Assembly: GCA_947484175.1 (NCBI GenBank)
Contig: CANKOI010000005.1
Span: 16,319-80,318, forward strand
DNA: 64,000 bases
Reading direction: 5' to 3'
Source of the DNA: Deltaproteobacteria bacterium
GTDB taxonomy: Bacteria > Myxococcota_A > UBA796 > SXON01
Below the pieces are notes generated by a model. The model was not told the DNA's origin, made no database searches, and worked only from the letters and a program-made list of their open reading frames with translations. This document shows positions 35,378 through 43,897 of this stretch, piece after piece. The position numbers were made by a program, and so were the translations under genes. How positions within the stretch are numbered: the stretch's first letter is position 1; every line of letters begins with the position of its first letter.

Positions 35378-36139
35378 TCACTTCGCCGCGACCGCCAGCT
35401 CCTCACCACGCTGTTCGGGGGGCAAGGCTTCGTTCACCACCCGGTGCACCTCCGCCACATGAAGTTCGAGGGTGTCGAGGGTCCACAGGCTGGTGTCGAT
35501 GGCGGGCAGCACCTTCACGTTCACTTCGCCGGGGTGGATGAGGAAGCTGTTTTTGCGCCAGATGCGGTGGGCCCCGCTCACCACCACCGGCACGACCGGC
35601 AGCCCCGTGGCCAGCGCCAAGTGAACAAACCCCTTTTTGAAGGACCGCAACCTCCCGTCCTTCGACCGCGTTCCTTCCGGCCAAATCCACAAGCCGAGTC
35701 CGTTCTCGCGCACCAGCTCCGCCATGTTGGCGAGCGCGGCGATGGCACTCCCCCGGTTCGAACGGTCGATGCGCAGATGCCCCGACATCACGTACAGCTG
35801 GCCGAAGAAGGGGTAGTAGGCGACCTCCTTCTTCGCCACCCCGCACACCCCGATGGGGCTCAGCCAGATGCCCAGAAAGATGTCGATGGGGGACGTGTGG
35901 TTGGACACGTAGATGGCCGGCATCGAGCGGTCCATCTCCGGCTTCGCGCCGCCGGTCACGGTGGTTCCGGTGACCGCGAGGATGCTGCGGCCCACGATGT
36001 GCCCGAAAACGTTGCACACGCGGATGCGCAGCGTGCGCCAGGGCAAAAGCAGGGTGCAGAGGACAGCGAAGATCGCCACCGCAACGACCATGATGAGCAG
36101 GCCGAGCAGCTGACGGACCGCACTGGAGAGAAGTGCCAT
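35378..36139 (-). CDS. plsC: 1-acyl-sn-glycerol-3-phosphate acyltransferase
   Basis: ATG 36139 gives 253 residues with an N-terminal membrane helix (about 8-33). The acyltransferase HxxxxD motif is NHTSPID (His81, Asp86). The glycerol-phosphate site is WIWPEGTRSKDG (about 151-162), and a further conserved block is GLPVVPVVVSG. It converts lysophosphatidic acid to phosphatidic acid at the inner membrane. It is divergent from the KAS III-like gene across 60 bp. Confidence 0.9.
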   Translation of the reverse strand: MALLSSAVRQLLGLLIMVVAVAIFAVLCTLLLPWRTLRIRVCNVFGHIVGRSILAVTGTTVTGGAKPEMDRSMPAIYVSNHTSPIDIFLGIWLSPIGVCGVAKKEVAYYPFFGQLYVMSGHLRIDRSNRGSAIAALANMAELVRENGLGLWIWPEGTRSKDGRLRSFKKGFVHLALATGLPVVPVVVSGAHRIWRKNSFLIHPGEVNVKVLPAIDTSLWTLDTLELHVAEVHRVVNEALPPEQRGEELAVAAK

Positions 36140-36199
36140 TCCGCCAATCTCGCACGCCGAGGTCACGGGATCGTCACCACGTGCTAAAGACCTGCCCTC

Positions 36200-37213
36200 G
36201 TGCCGGTCTACCTCTCGCTCCCTGCCGCGAACCTGCCGCCGGCCGTGGTGCCCAACGAGGCGGTCATCGAACGGGTTCGCGCGCGCTTCCGGGGCGGCGC
36301 CCTGCAGTGGAAGGCGCTCGAGCGCGCCCTTCGTTTGGTCTTCCAGAGCTGCGGGACGACTGTGCGGCACCAAGAAACCGCCGAGCCGGCTGCGCCGGGC
36401 CTGCACGCCGCCAACCGAGCGGCCGACGTGCTGCGGGAGCAGGAGCTGCGGGCCGACGCCCTCGACACCGTCGTGTACGGCAGCATCGCCCGTACCGTCT
36501 TCGAGCCCGCGACGGCGTGTGAGGTGGCCGCCCGCATCGGAGCTCACCGGGCCCTAGCGTTCGACGTCGTGGCTGCCTGTGCGGGCCCCCTGGTGGCCGT
36601 CGAACAGCTGCTGGGGAAGGCTGCGATCGATCCGAGCTGGCGGCTCGGGGTGATCACGTCCGCTTCGCTCTCGGAGGGGCATCTCAGCTACGACATCCAG
36701 GTCCTCGACGACCTCGAGACCCTCGCCGCCGGCCTCACAATCGGCAACGCATCCACGGCCATGCTGATGGGTCGGCGTCCATTCCGGCACGGGGGGCGCA
36801 TCGTGGCCACGCACACTCAGGGTCAGTCGGCTCAACACGCGCTCTGCCAGGTGCCCACCAACGGGCCCTTCCTCTCCTCACGGGCCACCCTCGTGCAACT
36901 TGCGGCGCTCGTTCCGCAGCACGTCGAGGCGGTCACGCGCCGCGCCGGCTGGGCGATCCGCGATGTGGACTTGTTCGTGTTCCACCAGCCCTCCGACCGC
37001 GTGCTGCGCGGAGTGGCCCGCACCCTCGGGGTGCCCGCCGACCGGGTGCCGCAGCTTCATGGCCTGCACGCCAACACCGAGGCCAGCGCGGTGCCGCTGG
37101 CGCTGCGTACGCTGCACGACACCGGCCGCCTGCGCCCCGGGATGAAGTTGCTGTTGGGCTCGGCGGCAGCGGGCTTCACGATGGCCTCGGTGCTGGTAGA
37201 ATGGGAGGGCTGA
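36200..37213 (+). CDS. Beta-ketoacyl-ACP synthase III-like (thiolase-fold) enzyme
   Basis: A 337-residue protein from GTG 36200. The KAS III triad is present in order: Cys127 in VVAACAGP, His262 in LFVFHQPSDR, and Asn292 in HANTEASAVPLAL. The segment DALDTVVYGSIART precedes the active-site Cys as in FabH. No other fatty-acid synthesis genes are adjacent, so it is probably an accessory KAS III (for example polyketide, olefin or pigment type) rather than housekeeping fabH. It is followed within 7 bp by a di-haem cytochrome gene. Confidence 0.85.
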   Translation: MPVYLSLPAANLPPAVVPNEAVIERVRARFRGGALQWKALERALRLVFQSCGTTVRHQETAEPAAPGLHAANRAADVLREQELRADALDTVVYGSIARTVFEPATACEVAARIGAHRALAFDVVAACAGPLVAVEQLLGKAAIDPSWRLGVITSASLSEGHLSYDIQVLDDLETLAAGLTIGNASTAMLMGRRPFRHGGRIVATHTQGQSAQHALCQVPTNGPFLSSRATLVQLAALVPQHVEAVTRRAGWAIRDVDLFVFHQPSDRVLRGVARTLGVPADRVPQLHGLHANTEASAVPLALRTLHDTGRLRPGMKLLLGSAAAGFTMASVLVEWEG

Positions 37214-37220
37214 GAGACTG

Positions 37221-38888
37221 GTGACCCTCCCTCCCCTTCTGCTCCTAATGGCCTGCGAGCCTGTCGGCGGCGCAGCGTGCGAGAACGGGCTCGATGCCAA
37301 CGCCGACGGGAAGTGCGACGCCCTCGTGGCCGACTGGTCGGAGGGCGCTTCGATTGAGCCGGGCACCGACCGCCACAACATCTACGAGCTCGAAGCAGCC
37401 TCGCTCGAGACCACCACGGCAGCCGGCCTCGCGCACGCCTCTGCTTGGCCCGTCGGCGTGTCGGGGCTGCTGCTCCCGGACCGCTCGTTCCGCCTGCTGT
37501 TCGAGGAGGACACCACCCACGAAGGCCGCGAGACCTTCCAGACCCTCGCTGGCAACCTGCTCGGCTTCGGCACCATGGAGGAGATGACCGACTGGCTCGG
37601 GCTCGCACGCTATCCCGACGACGGATCCATCCCGCTCCCGCCCAACGCGCAGCCGGGCGACCCGATGGGCATGGGCACGGTGGATACCGAGTGGGGGCCG
37701 GCGTTCAGCGTTTCCTGCTTCGCCTGTCACGCGAGTGAGCTCTTCGGGCGGCCCGTGGTGGGGCTCACGAACCGGCGAAGCCGGGCCAACGAGTTCTTCC
37801 ACAACACGCGCGTGTTCTTCCCGCTGTTTCCCGCGGCCGACTACCAGGAGCTGACGGGCGCAAGCGAACTCGAGATGGACTTGTATGTCCGGGCGCAGCA
37901 GAACCTGCCGGCCGTCGGCGCAACCCTGCCGGTCGCCCGCGGGCTCGACACCTCGCTCGCCCAAGTGGGACTCAGCCTCGCCCGACGCCAGCCCGACGCG
38001 TGGGCTACCCGCGATCCGGAGCTGGAACGGGATCCCCGCGAGAGCCTCCTCGACGACCTCGTGGCCGACAGCAAGCCCGCCGTGTGGTGGACGCTCCGCT
38101 ACAAGACCCACTGGCTCGCCGACGGCAGTGTGCGCTCCGGCAACCCGGTCTTCACCAACTTCTTGTGGAACGAGATCGGCCGCGGCACCGATCTGCACGA
38201 CCTCGACGACTGGATGGACGAGAACGGCGTGGCGATGGATGAGCTGACGGTGGCGATCTTCAACACGCCCGCGCCCCGCTGGGAGGACTTCCTGCCCGAA
38301 CTTGTCGTCGACGTGGAGGCCGCGCAGCGAGGGGAAGTCGTGTTCGAGGCCGCGTGCGCCGGCTGCCACGGGCACTACGAGAAAGCCTGGAGCACGGGCG
38401 AGGCGGGGGTGGACGCCCTCGGCACCACACGCGTGGTGTACGCGGCGCAGACCGAAGTGCTCGACGTGGGCACCGACCCGCAACGCGCGGAGGGCATGGG
38501 GGCCTTCGCCGAGGCGCTGAACCTCCTTGAGCTCTCGCAGGAGATGAACACGGTGCTATCGGTGCAGCAGGGCTACGTGCCGCCTCCGCTCGACGGCATC
38601 TGGTCCCGTTTTCCCTACCTCCACAACGGCAGCGTTCCCACCCTCTGCGACCTCCTTCGCCCGCCGGCCGAGCGCCCCACCCGCTTCGTGGTGGGCCCCG
38701 CCGACGACCCCGACACCGACTTCGACGCCGCTTGCGTGGGCCTGCCGTCCACGCCCCCCGCAGCCTGGCTCGAAGACGAAGCGAACGTCGTCGACACGTC
38801 GCTGCCCGGCCTCGGGAACGGCGGGCATGAGGTGGAGGTTCCCGAAGCGGACCGGGCGGACCTCGTGGAGTTTCTGAAGACGCTCTGA
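37221..38888 (+). CDS. Di-haem c-type cytochrome lipoprotein
   Basis: A 555-residue protein from GTG 37221, with lipoprotein signal LPPLLLLMAC. Two haem c sites are seen: CFACH (166-170) and CAGCH (379-383). Near the C-terminus is PPPLDGIWSRFPYLHNGSVP followed by a PAERPTRF block and GNGGHE, as found in RoxA/RoxB-type rubber oxygenases and related cytochrome c peroxidase-like proteins. The distal-haem residues cannot be judged by eye, so peroxidase, oxygenase or electron-transfer roles all remain open. A small Asp-rich loop (DANADGKCD) follows the lipid anchor. Confidence 0.75.
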   Translation: MTLPPLLLLMACEPVGGAACENGLDANADGKCDALVADWSEGASIEPGTDRHNIYELEAASLETTTAAGLAHASAWPVGVSGLLLPDRSFRLLFEEDTTHEGRETFQTLAGNLLGFGTMEEMTDWLGLARYPDDGSIPLPPNAQPGDPMGMGTVDTEWGPAFSVSCFACHASELFGRPVVGLTNRRSRANEFFHNTRVFFPLFPAADYQELTGASELEMDLYVRAQQNLPAVGATLPVARGLDTSLAQVGLSLARRQPDAWATRDPELERDPRESLLDDLVADSKPAVWWTLRYKTHWLADGSVRSGNPVFTNFLWNEIGRGTDLHDLDDWMDENGVAMDELTVAIFNTPAPRWEDFLPELVVDVEAAQRGEVVFEAACAGCHGHYEKAWSTGEAGVDALGTTRVVYAAQTEVLDVGTDPQRAEGMGAFAEALNLLELSQEMNTVLSVQQGYVPPPLDGIWSRFPYLHNGSVPTLCDLLRPPAERPTRFVVGPADDPDTDFDAACVGLPSTPPAAWLEDEANVVDTSLPGLGNGGHEVEVPEADRADLVEFLKTL

Positions 38889-38931
38889 GTCGCTACGACC
38901 TCGGGGCGGTTCGCCGCGCAGGACGCGGCGC

Positions 38932-39666
38932 TCAGGGCTGGACCGTCTGGGCCTCGAGCACCAGCGGATCGAGGCTCTGGCGACCGTCGTTGAGCGACTT
39001 CAGCTCCTCGGCGGGGAAGGGCTCGGCGCCGGACTGCACCACGCCGAGCACGTACGAGCGGATCGCGGCCTTGGCGGCGAAGCCCGCTTCGTTCTCAAGC
39101 CGGCTGTCCCAGTAGAGGAAGATGACCCGACGGCGCACCTCGGCGGGCTGGGTGGTGTCGCGCCAGATGGTGTCCAGGTCGGCGGGGATGTCCTTGTACA
39201 CACGCTGACCGAGGTGTTCCCGCACCACTGCATCGTTGAGCGCACGCACCTCCCCGCGGGTGCCCTCCAGAACATCGGACTTGATTGCGCTGTACTTTCG
39301 CTCGCCGATCGCCCAGCCGCCGACCGAAACACACGCGGTCATCAGCGTGGGGATGCACCACAGGTAGTTCAGCGGGCTGCCCTGGTCGGCGAAGCTGTGA
39401 CCGGGCGAATGAATTCTCGGCGGCTGCCGACGCAGCGACACCCACCCGTCGTCGTGAACCCACACCTGCGGGTGCCAAGGGGTGTTGTTCTTGAACACCG
39501 TGTAGTCGCCGCGCCTCTCGGAGCGGACGTACCCCTCCTCCCGGAGCTTGAGCTTCAGCGCGTCGCGCGCGCGCCCCACCTCGCGGTCGTAGATGATCAT
39601 CACCTCGTCGACGTCGTCGTCGACAGGGGTTTCCTCCGCGAGCGCGAGGGCGAGCAACAGCAGCAT
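38932..39666 (-). CDS. Exported protein of unknown function
   Basis: A 244-residue protein from ATG 39666, with signal MLLLLALALAEE. A charged alpha/beta start (DDDVDEVMIIYDREVGRARD) is followed by a hydrophobic stretch (PLNYLWCIPTLMTACVSVGGWAIG, about residues 103-126) that is probably a membrane segment. A helical Arg/Glu-rich C-terminal half follows. I recognise no family. It is the last gene of a four-gene minus-strand group (42073 to 38932) with the SGNH hydrolase only 8 bp upstream, so a shared envelope function is likely. Confidence 0.65.
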   Translation of the reverse strand: MLLLLALALAEETPVDDDVDEVMIIYDREVGRARDALKLKLREEGYVRSERRGDYTVFKNNTPWHPQVWVHDDGWVSLRRQPPRIHSPGHSFADQGSPLNYLWCIPTLMTACVSVGGWAIGERKYSAIKSDVLEGTRGEVRALNDAVVREHLGQRVYKDIPADLDTIWRDTTQPAEVRRRVIFLYWDSRLENEAGFAAKAAIRSYVLGVVQSGAEPFPAEELKSLNDGRQSLDPLVLEAQTVQP

Positions 39667-39674
39667 GGGCCCGT

Positions 39675-40829
39675 TTATCTCGGCGCGCCCGCCGCCACGC
39701 AGCGCGCCACCTGCGCGGCCACGACCTCGTGGCCGCGGACCGAGAGGTGGCCGTCGAACGGCAGGTACGGGCGCTCGCCCGCGTCGGAGGCGGCGCGCAG
39801 CGCGGGCAGGAGGTCGCAGACCTCCGTGCCGGCGCTGCGCGCTGCATCGACCGCGAGCTTCTGCGCAGCGTCGAGGTCCGGCGTGGCGCCGTCGAGCCCC
39901 ACGGAGCGGAACGTGCGCGTGGCTACGTCGGCGTCCATGACCAGCGCCGGTGGAACCACGGCCACGACGATGCGAGCGCGGAGCGCGTCGGCCGCGCCCT
40001 TCGCGTAGCGAAGGGCGGCCTCCGTGGAGGCGAGATCGCGCCCGGCGCTCGCCGATCCCTCGGTGGTGAACAGGCGCAGCTCGTCGCGGAAGCGACGGGC
40101 GGTGGGCCCCGTGCCGCTGCGCGCCCGGCGCGTTTCCGCCCACGACCAGTAGTGCGCGGCGATCACGCTGTGATCACGGATGAACTTCACCCAGGCCGGC
40201 GTGACCGGGCCGATCGCGCCGATCACCGGCAACGAGAACGGCGGGGCGCCCGGTTCACCCGGACCGAGAGGCACCTCGCTCACCGGCTGGTTCACGACCT
40301 GCCGATTGTCGAAGTAGTCGTTGCCCGTGAAGAAGGTGATCAGCACCAGTTCCGCGGGAAAGTTGCGACCCAGCTGCACCGCGCGCAGCCCTTCCTTCCA
40401 CGTGGAATAGCCGTCCACCCCAGCGTTGAGCACCTGCACGCCCTCCGAGGCGGCGAGCCGCGCCGAGTAGGTCTGCTCCTCCTCTACCTGCAATGCGATG
40501 GTGAACGAGTCTCCGAGCGAGAGCCAGGTGCGCACCCCCTTCGTCGGCTCCGCCCCCCGCGTGCCCCAAGAGGAAAAGCGCGGCTTCACCGAGTAGCCGA
40601 ACGAGCGGATCGTGCCGCGGAACCCGGGGTTGGGGTAGTTCATGCCCCCGCCCATCACGTAGATGTCCTGCGGGTACGACATCGGCGCCATGAACACCAG
40701 GTCGTTTCCACGCGCAAGGCCGTCTACGCGCCCCACCGATTCGGCGATCCCGAGCCCGACCACGAGCCCGCCCAAAACAAGCCCCACTCGTTTCAGCCAC
40801 ACCCGCTTCGCCGCGCCCGCGAACCTCAC
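39675..40829 (-). CDS. SGNH/GDSL-hydrolase-like membrane-anchored protein
   Basis: A 384-residue protein with one N-terminal anchor (VGLVLGGLVVGLGIAESVG). Block I is LSLGDSFT (nucleophile Ser, about residue 108), followed by a Gly block (VLNAGVDGYSTW), an Asn block (TFFTGNDYFD) and block V (DGHLSVRGH, near 368) supplying the catalytic Asp and His. This is the SGNH fold of esterases and O-acyl hydrolases/transferases such as AlgX/AlgJ-type polysaccharide modifiers. Its start overlaps the kinase gene end (ATGA). Periplasmic removal or transfer of acetyl groups on a glycan is the leading guess. Confidence 0.78.
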   Translation of the reverse strand: MRFAGAAKRVWLKRVGLVLGGLVVGLGIAESVGRVDGLARGNDLVFMAPMSYPQDIYVMGGGMNYPNPGFRGTIRSFGYSVKPRFSSWGTRGAEPTKGVRTWLSLGDSFTIALQVEEEQTYSARLAASEGVQVLNAGVDGYSTWKEGLRAVQLGRNFPAELVLITFFTGNDYFDNRQVVNQPVSEVPLGPGEPGAPPFSLPVIGAIGPVTPAWVKFIRDHSVIAAHYWSWAETRRARSGTGPTARRFRDELRLFTTEGSASAGRDLASTEAALRYAKGAADALRARIVVAVVPPALVMDADVATRTFRSVGLDGATPDLDAAQKLAVDAARSAGTEVCDLLPALRAASDAGERPYLPFDGHLSVRGHEVVAAQVARCVAAGAPR

Positions 40830-41827
40830 CGTCCCTCCAGCAAAGGGGCGATCTTGGACCGCTGAGCGGCTGCGCTCCGGGCCAGAGAGAGCTGCCCCTG
40901 CGCGCGGAACAAGTTGTGGGCCGGGCGGCTCTCGAAGCGTGTGGCGTTCCAGCCAAAGTAGCGGTCCTCCACCACGTCACGACAGAACCGGGCCGCCAAC
41001 TCCAAGGCGATCCGCTCCACGGCAAACGTGAGGGAGTGGATTTCGGCGGGGCTGAGCGACCGCTCCCGGCGGTAACCACCCACAGCAGCCGCGAAAATCT
41101 CCAGGTCGAGACGCGTGTCCAGACCATCTTCGCCCACCGGGTTGCACCAGGACCGCCACGCGTCGCCAAGCTCCACATCGAGGGAGAGGCGCGAGAGCGT
41201 GTCGAGATCGAGCAGGCACAGACCCCGCCCGGCCTCGTCGAAGCGCAGGTTGCTGATCTTCAGATCTCCGTGGGCGTGTCGGGTAGGGTGCTCGAGCGAG
41301 CCGGGCCAGGCGCGCCAGCCGGCGAGGATGCCCTCCGCCACCGGAAGCGCAGGGCCGCCCTGGACCACCCTCTCCAACGACTGCATGTGGGCCACCGTGT
41401 CGTGCGCTCCGGGGCGAACGTGGCGGTACTCCCATTCCAACGAGTCGACCGCGGCGTGGAACCGCGCCACCAGCGCGCCCGCCTCGAACGCCCGCGACGC
41501 GCTGTCGATCTTGTGAACGGTCACGCCCGGCACGAACTCCATCACCCGCCAGGCCGCGCCGTCGTCGGCCACCGCACACAGGGCCCCGCTGTCCGTGCGC
41601 ACCAGCCTGGGCGTACACAGCGCCCGCCCCGCGAGGTGCGCCGTCACGGCCTCGATGTCTTCGTGCACCTCGGGTTTGAACAACACGTTCACGCGCTGCA
41701 CGACGAACCGTGGCGGCGACCCCACCAGCCACGTGTGGTTGATTAGACCTGCGTCGGCGCAGTCGTCGAGGCGGGCCTCCGCCAGCGCGCGCCACGCCGC
41801 GGGCCGCGGCGCTGGAGCGGCAGACAC
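40826..41827 (-). CDS. Aminoglycoside-phosphotransferase-fold small-molecule kinase
   Basis: A 333-residue cytoplasmic protein. The phosphotransferase signature is HAHGDLKISNLRFD (Brenner motif with catalytic Asp), followed by LCLLDLDTL (metal-binding Asp). N-terminal lobe strands include RFVVQRVNVLFKPEVH and RVMEFVPG. The N-terminal INHTWLV and VVQRVN patterns resemble the N-acetylhexosamine kinase (NahK) / mucin-desulfatase branch, hinting at a sugar substrate; that is inference. It lies 3 bp after the small membrane-protein gene and overlaps the SGNH gene by four bases. Confidence 0.78.
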   Translation of the reverse strand: MSAAPAPRPAAWRALAEARLDDCADAGLINHTWLVGSPPRFVVQRVNVLFKPEVHEDIEAVTAHLAGRALCTPRLVRTDSGALCAVADDGAAWRVMEFVPGVTVHKIDSASRAFEAGALVARFHAAVDSLEWEYRHVRPGAHDTVAHMQSLERVVQGGPALPVAEGILAGWRAWPGSLEHPTRHAHGDLKISNLRFDEAGRGLCLLDLDTLSRLSLDVELGDAWRSWCNPVGEDGLDTRLDLEIFAAAVGGYRRERSLSPAEIHSLTFAVERIALELAARFCRDVVEDRYFGWNATRFESRPAHNLFRAQGQLSLARSAAAQRSKIAPLLEGR

Positions 41828-41830
41828 GAG

Positions 41831-42073
41831 CTACTCTTCGGCTTCGTTGTTGCCGCGGGACATGCCCACGGCCAAGAGTACGACGGCGAGCACGCCGCTG
41901 AGGCAGCAACAGCCGTTGCTGCCGTAGCTGAGCGCAGTGAACAAGGTGGGGCCCAAGTCAGCGTCCACCCCGTTGAAAGCATCGGCCAGCTGGGCGGCAG
42001 CCACGTAAAAACCCAACGACACGACCATGAAGATGAGCGTGAGACAGGCAAAACAACCAGCGGCGATCTTCAC
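41831..42073 (-). CDS. Small two-helix membrane protein
   Basis: GTG 42073 preceded by GGAG at five bases gives 80 residues. Helix 1 is about 5-26 (AGCFACLTLIFMVVSLGFYV) and helix 2 about 49-70, starting CCCLSGVLAVVLLAVG. The tail is acidic (RGNNEAEE). Cys residues occur in both helices, including a CCC run. No family is recognised. It is the first gene of the kinase/SGNH group, so it may be a membrane component of that group. Confidence 0.6.
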   Translation of the reverse strand: MKIAAGCFACLTLIFMVVSLGFYVAAAQLADAFNGVDADLGPTLFTALSYGSNGCCCLSGVLAVVLLAVGMSRGNNEAEE

Positions 42074-42244
42074 GGGGACTCCGACTTCGCGGGGATAGGT
42101 ATTGCAGACCGGGCGGGATGCAAGGTCCCGGCGGCGAAAATGCCGATCCTCGCGGCGATCCCGCGCGTGACCGGACTTGACGACGGAAGACCTGCACGGA
42201 CGAGCGTGCGCGAGATAAGCAGCCCGAACGGTCTTAGGAGCCCC

Positions 42245-42769
42245 ATGACCCGCACCGTGCCCTGCCTCATCCTCCCCGCCCTCCTCCTCGCGCTCGTCGG
42301 CTGTCCCAAGGCCCCCCCTCCCGAACCCCCGCCGCCGCCCGAAGTCGTCGTCGAGGCCCCCCCCGTCAAGCGCGAGGTGCCCGCGCCGGTCCAAGAGCTG
42401 GTGAAGAACTTCAGTCGCGTCTTCTTCGAATTCGACAGCGCCGAGCTCAATGCCGACGGGCGAGATGCCCTCGACGCGAACGCCGCCATCCTCGCGGAAT
42501 ACCTCGACATCTGGGTAGAGGTGCAGGGCCACGCCGACGAACGCGGCACCACCGAGTACAACCTCGCGCTCGGCCAGAAGCGAGCCGACGCCGTGGTGCG
42601 GTACCTGCTAGGCCGCAACGTATCGACGGCCCGAGTGAAGTCGGTCTCCTACGGCGAGGAACGCCCTGCCGACGGCCGCACCGTCGAGACGGCCTACTCG
42701 TCGAATCGCCGAGCAGAGTTCGTCGTGAGCTGGAGCGGTGAGGCTCCCGTGCGCGGCACCTTGAACTAA
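42245..42769 (+). CDS. pal: Peptidoglycan-associated lipoprotein (Pal, OmpA-like)
   Basis: A 174-residue protein with AGGAG four bases before ATG 42245 and lipobox LALVGC. A Pro-rich spacer (PPPEPPPPPEVVVEAPP) leads to an OmpA C-terminal domain: VFFEFDSAELN, VEVQGHADERGTTEYN, and ALGQKRADAVVRYL with the peptidoglycan-binding Asp and Arg. Length and order match Pal. Tol genes are not in the window, so it may be a Pal paralogue. It stabilises outer membrane-murein contact. The divergent gap 42074-42244 shows a TTGACG near 42177 but no convincing -10. Confidence 0.85.
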   Translation: MTRTVPCLILPALLLALVGCPKAPPPEPPPPPEVVVEAPPVKREVPAPVQELVKNFSRVFFEFDSAELNADGRDALDANAAILAEYLDIWVEVQGHADERGTTEYNLALGQKRADAVVRYLLGRNVSTARVKSVSYGEERPADGRTVETAYSSNRRAEFVVSWSGEAPVRGTLN

Positions 42770-42780
42770 CGGAGCTCTGC

Positions 42781-43635
42781 ATGTCCTTCGCCACCATCGG
42801 CATCGTGGGTGCCGGAACGATGGGCCACGGCATCGGCCATGTTTGCGCGCTCGCCGGGCAAACGGTGGTCCTCTACGATCTCGACGATGCCCGGGTCGCC
42901 GCCGGTCTGAAGAAGGTGGAGGTCAACCTCCGCAAGGGCGTGGAAAAGGGGAAGGTGACAGCGGAGGAGAGTGCCGCGGCACTCGCCCGGATGAGCGGCA
43001 CCAGCCGTCTTCAGAATCTGGCCGACTGCGACGTGGTCGTGGAGGCCGTCCCCGAAAATCTCTCCCTGAAGCAGGAGCTGTTTCGCTCCCTTGACGGCAT
43101 CCTCGCCCCCGGCGCCGTGCTCGCCACCAACACCTCGTCGCTGAGCGTGGCCGCGATCGCTTCGGTAGTGGCCGACCCATCGCGGGTAATCGGCACGCAC
43201 TTCTTCAACCCCGTTCACATCATGGCCCTCTTGGAGGTCGTCGTGCACGTAGGTACCCGCGCCGACGTTCTGGAGCGCACGCTCGCGTGGGGCGTGGCCA
43301 TCGGGAAGGAGTGCATCACCGTCCGCGACTTCCCCGGCTTCGCCACCTCGCGCCTCGGGGTGTGCCTCGGCATGGAGGCGATCCGCATGGTGGAAGAGGG
43401 CGTCGCCAGCGCCGAGGACATCGACAAGGCCATGGTGCTCGGGTATCGCCACCCCATCGGGCCGCTGCGCCTGACCGACATGGTCGGCCTCGATGTGCGG
43501 CTCGCCATCGGAGAGTACCTTGCCGGCGAGCTCGGCAACGCCGCCTTCCAGCCCCCCCAGTTGATGCGGCGCATGGTCGCCGAGGGCAAACTCGGCGCGA
43601 AGTCGGGCGAAGGCTTCTACGCGTGGCCGAAGTAG
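42781..43635 (+). CDS. 3-hydroxybutyryl-CoA dehydrogenase family enzyme
   Basis: A 284-residue NAD-dependent 3-hydroxyacyl-CoA dehydrogenase of single-function length. The dinucleotide motif is GIVGAGTMGHGIGHV (8-22). The catalytic region has NTSSLSV and HFFNPVHIM (catalytic His), with the conserved KEcITVRDFPGF-like block and C-terminal GYRHPIGPLRLTDMVGLD. It oxidises 3-hydroxyacyl-CoA, or reduces acetoacetyl-CoA, in fatty-acid or butyrate metabolism. It lies 11 bp after pal. Confidence 0.9.
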   Translation: MSFATIGIVGAGTMGHGIGHVCALAGQTVVLYDLDDARVAAGLKKVEVNLRKGVEKGKVTAEESAAALARMSGTSRLQNLADCDVVVEAVPENLSLKQELFRSLDGILAPGAVLATNTSSLSVAAIASVVADPSRVIGTHFFNPVHIMALLEVVVHVGTRADVLERTLAWGVAIGKECITVRDFPGFATSRLGVCLGMEAIRMVEEGVASAEDIDKAMVLGYRHPIGPLRLTDMVGLDVRLAIGEYLAGELGNAAFQPPQLMRRMVAEGKLGAKSGEGFYAWPK

Positions 43636-43673
43636 GGCGTCGCCGCTCCGCCGATTGTTGATATGCGGCGGGC

Positions 43674-43865
43674 ATGCTCCTGAGCCTCCTCCTCTCCTGC
43701 ACGCCGCTCGCCACGCCGCTTGTTCCGCCCGCCGCCGCCAGCAGCTGCGGTAGCATCAGCAACAACGACCTGCGCTACTACTGCGACAGCAACTGCGGCA
43801 GCATCAGCAACTCCGACCTCCGCTACCTCTGCGGCAGCGGACGGAAGTACCCGGGCAGTCACTGA
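43674..43865 (+). CDS. Tiny lipoprotein with duplicated Cys motif CGSISNxDLRYxC
   Basis: A 63-residue protein. The signal MLLSLLLSC ends in a lipobox-like LLLSC. After a Pro/Ala linker come two near-identical units: CGSISNNDLRYYC (about residues 25-37) and CGSISNSDLRYLC (about 41-53), so each unit begins and ends with Cys. Two disulfides or a metal site are possible. The DLRxxC theme occurs in other small bacterial proteins of unknown function. It ends three bases beyond a CTG that could start the next gene. Confidence 0.6.
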   Translation: MLLSLLLSCTPLATPLVPPAAASSCGSISNNDLRYYCDSNCGSISNSDLRYLCGSGRKYPGSH

Positions 43866-43897
43866 ACAGGGTCCACCTCGCGCCCGCGCTGGGCCTG

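Noticed and set aside
42177..42219. TTGACG and GATAAG before pal as a promoter
   Set aside because: The spacing of about 31 bp is too long for a -35/-10 pair.
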